Shown here in pieces: positions 5,463 to 8,858 of a DNA stretch of 8,858 bases; the stretch's first letter is position 1, and every line of letters starts with the position of its first letter. The stretch spans positions 1 to 8,858 of the forward strand of contig JAHFRR010000052.1 in the NCBI GenBank assembly GCA_023266165.1, read 5' to 3'. The notes under the pieces were generated by a model. It did no database searches. It saw only the letters and a list, made by a program, of their open reading frames with translations, and was not told the origin of the DNA. The translations under genes were made by a program, and so were the position numbers. This DNA comes from Thiotrichales bacterium. Its GTDB lineage: Bacteria > Pseudomonadota > Gammaproteobacteria > Francisellales > CACEW01.

Positions 5463-7856
5463 TTACATAATTTTGCATCCTCCACTACCATCATATTTTT
5501 TGGCTTCAGCAGGACTACTTGCTGCCAAACGTTGCCAATATACGGTACTCTCCCTTTGATGACTTATCTTAAGTTCGCTCGCTGCTGTATCTAAAGTTGC
5601 CTGCTCTGGGGTTAATACAATAGCAGGTGTTCCATTTAGGTATTGCCATAACGATCTTGAAGGGATTCTTCTCTCTTCCAGCAACCATGCACCGTTATCT
5701 GCTTTCCCTGCCACAATTAATGCGTACTGAAGCAGTGCTGCCGAATGACTCCTGTCCGCCGCAATTTTAAAAAGCATGCATGCAGTTTTATAGTCATCAA
5801 ACAACACCCTAATGTGTGGTAGCTCTCTGCTGGAACTCGACTCGTGTTGAGTAGGATGAATATTGGTATGATAAGTTTTTCGCGTTTCCACTCTCTCTCT
5901 TGTTTCCGTCCTACTTCCCATATATTCCTCATCACTCGATGCAAAATAATATTCGGACTCTCTGTACTCTCTCGCTCCTCTAGACTCTTGGTAACTATAT
6001 ATTGTTACCCAATAGCTCTCAATAAACTGATGGCATGTGCATTGAATCTTGTATTGTAAACCAAGCCAATAACAAGCATCTGGGTGTCTGGCAACCACGC
6101 CCATACGATAAGCACTAGACGCTAAGTCAGGATTTGTTAGCTCGTACTGCCTGCCAAGATTACACAGTTCAGCTGCACAGAGCGATGGGTCAATAATGCT
6201 AACGACGTCTCCATAATTAATGTTATTCAAAAAATACGGACGCATTCTCAGGTCAGCTTCGTTGTTTCTCTGAAAAATTAAAAAAATTCTAGCGGCTGCT
6301 TGCCGTCCTTTCTTTTCTGCACCTGTTTCATCACGATAAGATAAGCAACCATATTGGCCAACTTGGCGACGACTCAATTGACTTAAGCTCTGAAAAGTAT
6401 TGCTAAAGGCAATTTGGTAGTATAGAACAGCCTGTTTATAACTTCGTGTGATGGTAAGGCCCTCTTCAAATTTTCTAGCAAGATCATATTCTTCCAAACC
6501 AGAAACAACCGTTCCAAGTGCCCTTAGTGCCTCACGCGCTTCTGGATTATCAGAGTTAATACCTCGGATAGGATCCAAAATAACCATTAAATCTGATTTT
6601 GACATCTGCTTAAAATCATCAGGATAATACGCTGTAAGTTGCAAAGGAGAGAGCTCTGGTGTAATGCATTGTAAAGACTTCCCCTCAACCGTAGCTGGTA
6701 GAGATAAAGGCTCACCTGTCAAGATGGGGGCAATCGGATGTGAGTGATGCTTAAGCTCAAGTTTAAACCCCGAGACAAAGTGTGACTGACAAGCCAATAC
6801 ACAATTAGCATTCATGAGCATTATGTAGTGATTGGCTCTCAATAAATGATATTTCTCTCTTAACCAACGATGAGATGCTTTGCTTTCTTCAAGTTGATCA
6901 AGGGCATTAGTACTCGCAATAATGATATCTCGATACAGGACAAGACGAGTCGTCAAATCAACAGCCCCCACTAGTTTTTTAAGATAAATTTCAACCCTCA
7001 ACCCAAATAAAGCCTCTGACTCTATCTCTAAATCCAATAAAGTTTGAATCTGGTGATTCGCGGTATCTAGATTTTCCATTGCAAAATGAGACAGCACCTC
7101 AACATCTAGTTGGTTTACATCACAACGTAAAGACTCATTACAGTGATGTCTGATTTTAGCTATATCACCGTATTCCTTGTATACTCTGGCGAGGTACGTA
7201 TGCACGAACTTGTTAGTTGGCCTCAACTCTAAAGACATCATAAAAGCCTCTTTTGCCAAGCAGTACTGCCCTTCATGAAATAGCGCAATGCCATACTTTA
7301 ATTCTAAATCTGCCAAAGAATTCTTTTCAAGAGCGCTTGGGTTATCCGCATTGCTCAGGCTATTTTTAAAATCAGCAACAGCAAGCTTATAATAATCAAT
7401 TGCTTCAATGAAACGCTCTTCTATCAGCATTCTTTCACCACCTCTTAAGCTTTCCAATGAATCAGAGCGATATTGCGCACATTTTTCTTTCAATTCACCT
7501 AGCTGTCGCTGCCTTTCTTGCAGTGCATTTTGATACGCTTCGAGCTGCCTTCGCTCTTCACCTGCAGCACCTTCCTGTATCCTTTGACTAATTTTACCTA
7601 TTAAATCTACAATTGCCATACCTGCTTCAGCTCGCAATCTCCCTTTACTGACATTACTTTCAGCAAGCAGTCCAAGAGCCTGTTGAGTCGCAAGTGAGAT
7701 ATTAATGTTTTGTTGCCCTATTTCACCATTGCGCATGGTTTCACGCAAGGCAGCCAACTCTGTTTTACTCTCATCCACACGATTCCATTGCTGATAGATA
7801 TTATATAAATTTGAACCACTTTGTAGGACTGAGACAATAGCGGCTATACTAAACAT
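5463..7856 (-). CDS. TPR/Sel1-like repeat protein ending in CaaX box
   Basis: I do not recognise this 797-residue protein as a named family. A weakly hydrophobic N-terminus (1-14) without basic residues is not a convincing signal peptide. A Glu/Gln/Arg-rich, probably coiled-coil stretch spans about 98-150. Two good 34-residue TPRs follow at 181-214 and 215-248, with a weaker one before them. Sel1-like helix pairs lie near 465-485, 560-602 and 688-716, and the last pair is split by a charged insertion (about 606-688). The final residues are GSGGCKIM: Cys794 with Ile at a2 and Met at X, a CaaX box of the type farnesylated by eukaryotic hosts. TPR and Sel1 repeats mediate protein contacts, so a scaffold or a host-delivered effector is plausible. 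Start: GAAAGGAG (7873-7866) lies 9 bases before ATG 7856. The upstream gene ends 36 bases away. Confidence 0.82.
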   Translation of the reverse strand: MFSIAAIVSVLQSGSNLYNIYQQWNRVDESKTELAALRETMRNGEIGQQNINISLATQQALGLLAESNVSKGRLRAEAGMAIVDLIGKISQRIQEGAAGEERRQLEAYQNALQERQRQLGELKEKCAQYRSDSLESLRGGERMLIEERFIEAIDYYKLAVADFKNSLSNADNPSALEKNSLADLELKYGIALFHEGQYCLAKEAFMMSLELRPTNKFVHTYLARVYKEYGDIAKIRHHCNESLRCDVNQLDVEVLSHFAMENLDTANHQIQTLLDLEIESEALFGLRVEIYLKKLVGAVDLTTRLVLYRDIIIASTNALDQLEESKASHRWLREKYHLLRANHYIMLMNANCVLACQSHFVSGFKLELKHHSHPIAPILTGEPLSLPATVEGKSLQCITPELSPLQLTAYYPDDFKQMSKSDLMVILDPIRGINSDNPEAREALRALGTVVSGLEEYDLARKFEEGLTITRSYKQAVLYYQIAFSNTFQSLSQLSRRQVGQYGCLSYRDETGAEKKGRQAAARIFLIFQRNNEADLRMRPYFLNNINYGDVVSIIDPSLCAAELCNLGRQYELTNPDLASSAYRMGVVARHPDACYWLGLQYKIQCTCHQFIESYWVTIYSYQESRGAREYRESEYYFASSDEEYMGSRTETRERVETRKTYHTNIHPTQHESSSSRELPHIRVLFDDYKTACMLFKIAADRSHSAALLQYALIVAGKADNGAWLLEERRIPSRSLWQYLNGTPAIVLTPEQATLDTAASELKISHQRESTVYWQRLAASSPAEAKKYDGSGGCKIM

Positions 7857-7877
7857 AATTAGGATCTCCTTTCAAGA

Positions 7878-7886
7878 ATTATAACA
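7878..7886 (-). promoter_or_regulatory. Possible internal extended -10 promoter
   Basis: On the - strand TGTTATAAT (7886-7878) is a perfect extended -10 in the 36-bp gap ahead of the repeat-protein gene. No -35 is visible at 16-18 bases. A start near 7871 would leave a leader of about 15 bases that still holds AAGGAG. It might let the downstream gene be expressed separately from the upstream one. Confidence 0.4.
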
Positions 7887-7892
7887 TCACAA

Positions 7893-8858
7893 TCACACAC
7901 CTAATCCTCTGTAATTCTCCTGGTATTTGGCACGGGCAGCATGTTTATATTGTTCATGTCGCTCCGTTACAGACGAAGGCAACACCACTTCATTTTGAAA
8001 GCTCACTGCCAGGACAGGCAGACCATATACAACCATAGGTACATTCTCCAGTTCCATTTTTTTTGTATCCCATACTTTGGCCGCAGCAAGAGATCTTGAA
8101 ACTTTCTCCACGTCTCCAGCTATGGCCGAATAAACTAATGTGCACGCAGCCACCGCACATATCCCCTCTGTTAGTTTTCTATCGAGACTTGCCATGATAC
8201 TATGCTCTAAGTCTTTTGATTGCTTTTTAATTTCGCAACGTTGCTCATTTGAGTTTCTATCGTCATTCGAATCAAAAACAATGTTTTCTGCATTGAGTCT
8301 TATCACTGTAAAATCTTCTGCCGTAACTATAGGTGACTTGCAAGATTCAGTCATATCATGAAAATCTTTTGGTGAGCCTATTTCTGCTTTTTCCACCCCT
8401 TCATCTTGAACAGAAACTTCCTGTATTGCAGGGCTCTTCACATCTGTGGTCGCATGCATAACTTCGTCAGACGATCGTAATGAATCAACATTTTCTTTCT
8501 TCTCCCAAGAAAGCACATGCGGTTGAGATGCTTGACGCTCTTCTAGTAATTTTATTCTCAACGTGAGAGCTCTTTTTTTTGCCTCACAATTTTCTAAGTT
8601 TTCTATTTTAAGGTCTTTTGATTTTTTTGGCGTACTGGCATGCATCATTGGCAATGCATTCACTATACTTGTCCATGTTTTTCCTATTGCAGTATCTCGC
8701 TCTGCTACTCGAGCAATACGTGCATCATCTTGAATGATAAGGAGTCTAGCAAAAATAAAATACACGATTGACAGGGCTGCAAGGCATGTTATCATTAGTG
8801 TATGGAAGCAAATATATCGGCCGAAAATGAGATTTATGCAAAGTACGTAGCCATACGG
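7893..8858 (-). CDS. Membrane-anchored protein, 5' end outside window
   Basis: The frame stays open for 321 codons to the right edge, so the true start is probably beyond the window. The first Met inside (8795-8793) has no ribosome site, and the 21 codons before it (including YVLCINLIFGRYICF) are hydrophobic and continue the membrane region. Numbering from that Met: a membrane helix at 1-21 (ending ARLLII), a basic region at 56-90 that may be coiled coil, and an acidic, low-complexity linker at about 100-195. A small hydrophobic patch follows at 210-227 (GICAVAACTLVYSAIAGD), and the C-terminus is basic and ends YRGLGV. I recognise no family. It is 36 bp upstream of the repeat-protein gene on the same strand, so the two are probably co-transcribed and may work together. 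Composition is AT-rich. Confidence 0.7.
   Translation of the reverse strand, partial: PYGYVLCINLIFGRYICFHTLMITCLAALSIVYFIFARLLIIQDDARIARVAERDTAIGKTWTSIVNALPMMHASTPKKSKDLKIENLENCEAKKRALTLRIKLLEERQASQPHVLSWEKKENVDSLRSSDEVMHATTDVKSPAIQEVSVQDEGVEKAEIGSPKDFHDMTESCKSPIVTAEDFTVIRLNAENIVFDSNDDRNSNEQRCEIKKQSKDLEHSIMASLDRKLTEGICAVAACTLVYSAIAGDVEKVSRSLAAAKVWDTKKMELENVPMVVYGLPVLAVSFQNEVVLPSSVTERHEQYKHAARAKYQENYRGLGV

Noticed and set aside
7854..7856. Classical secretion signal at the start of the repeat protein
   Set aside because: The first 14 residues are mildly hydrophobic but have no basic residues and no cleavage site, so Sec export is not supported.
1..8858. CRISPR array, tRNA, rRNA, insertion sequence or phage genes
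   Set aside because: No regularly spaced repeats, cloverleaf sequences, transposase motifs or terminal repeats with target duplications were seen on either strand by eye.

Overview
The window reads as chromosome from a gammaproteobacterium. The asparaginyl-tRNA synthetase and IMP dehydrogenase are close to enterobacterial-type sequences over their whole length, and promoters are clear sigma70-type. Two things lean towards a host-associated lineage such as Legionellales: a RipA-family membrane protein and, above all, a large repeat protein whose last four residues form a eukaryotic-style CaaX prenylation box (CKIM). The exact genus cannot be read from the sequence.

Left part, + strand (1-3819). 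A leader with a perfect 8-bp inverted repeat and a good promoter (TTGACA-N17-TAGAGT) precedes a secreted, Cys-containing pilin-like protein (204-962). Next is a 112-residue RRM RNA-binding protein with a Gly/Arg tail (1108-1446). It has its own promoter, a hairpin at the start of its mRNA, and two tandem hairpins after it, the second a textbook UUCG terminator. The next promoter begins inside that terminator's T-run and drives a RipA-like three-helix membrane protein (1587-2102) and asnS (2110-3519), 7 bases apart. A perfect 10-bp GC-rich hairpin resembling a REP element follows, then a small two-helix membrane protein (3571-3819).

Middle, - strand (3812-5357). guaB (IMP dehydrogenase) converges on the small membrane gene, and the two coding regions overlap by 8 bp. 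guaB has its own promoter and no guaA beside it.

Right part, - strand (5463-8858). Two unrecognised genes lie in tandem, 36 bp apart and visibly more AT-rich than asnS and guaB. The upstream one is a membrane-anchored protein cut by the window edge. The downstream one is a 797-residue TPR/Sel1-like repeat protein with a charged Tyr/Ser/Arg/Glu-rich insertion inside a repeat and the C-terminal CKIM. My best reading is an accessory locus encoding a candidate host-targeted, prenylatable protein. This is an inference from a short motif, not an established function.

No tRNA, rRNA, CRISPR array, transposase or integrase was seen. No gene-free stretch exceeds 300 bases.
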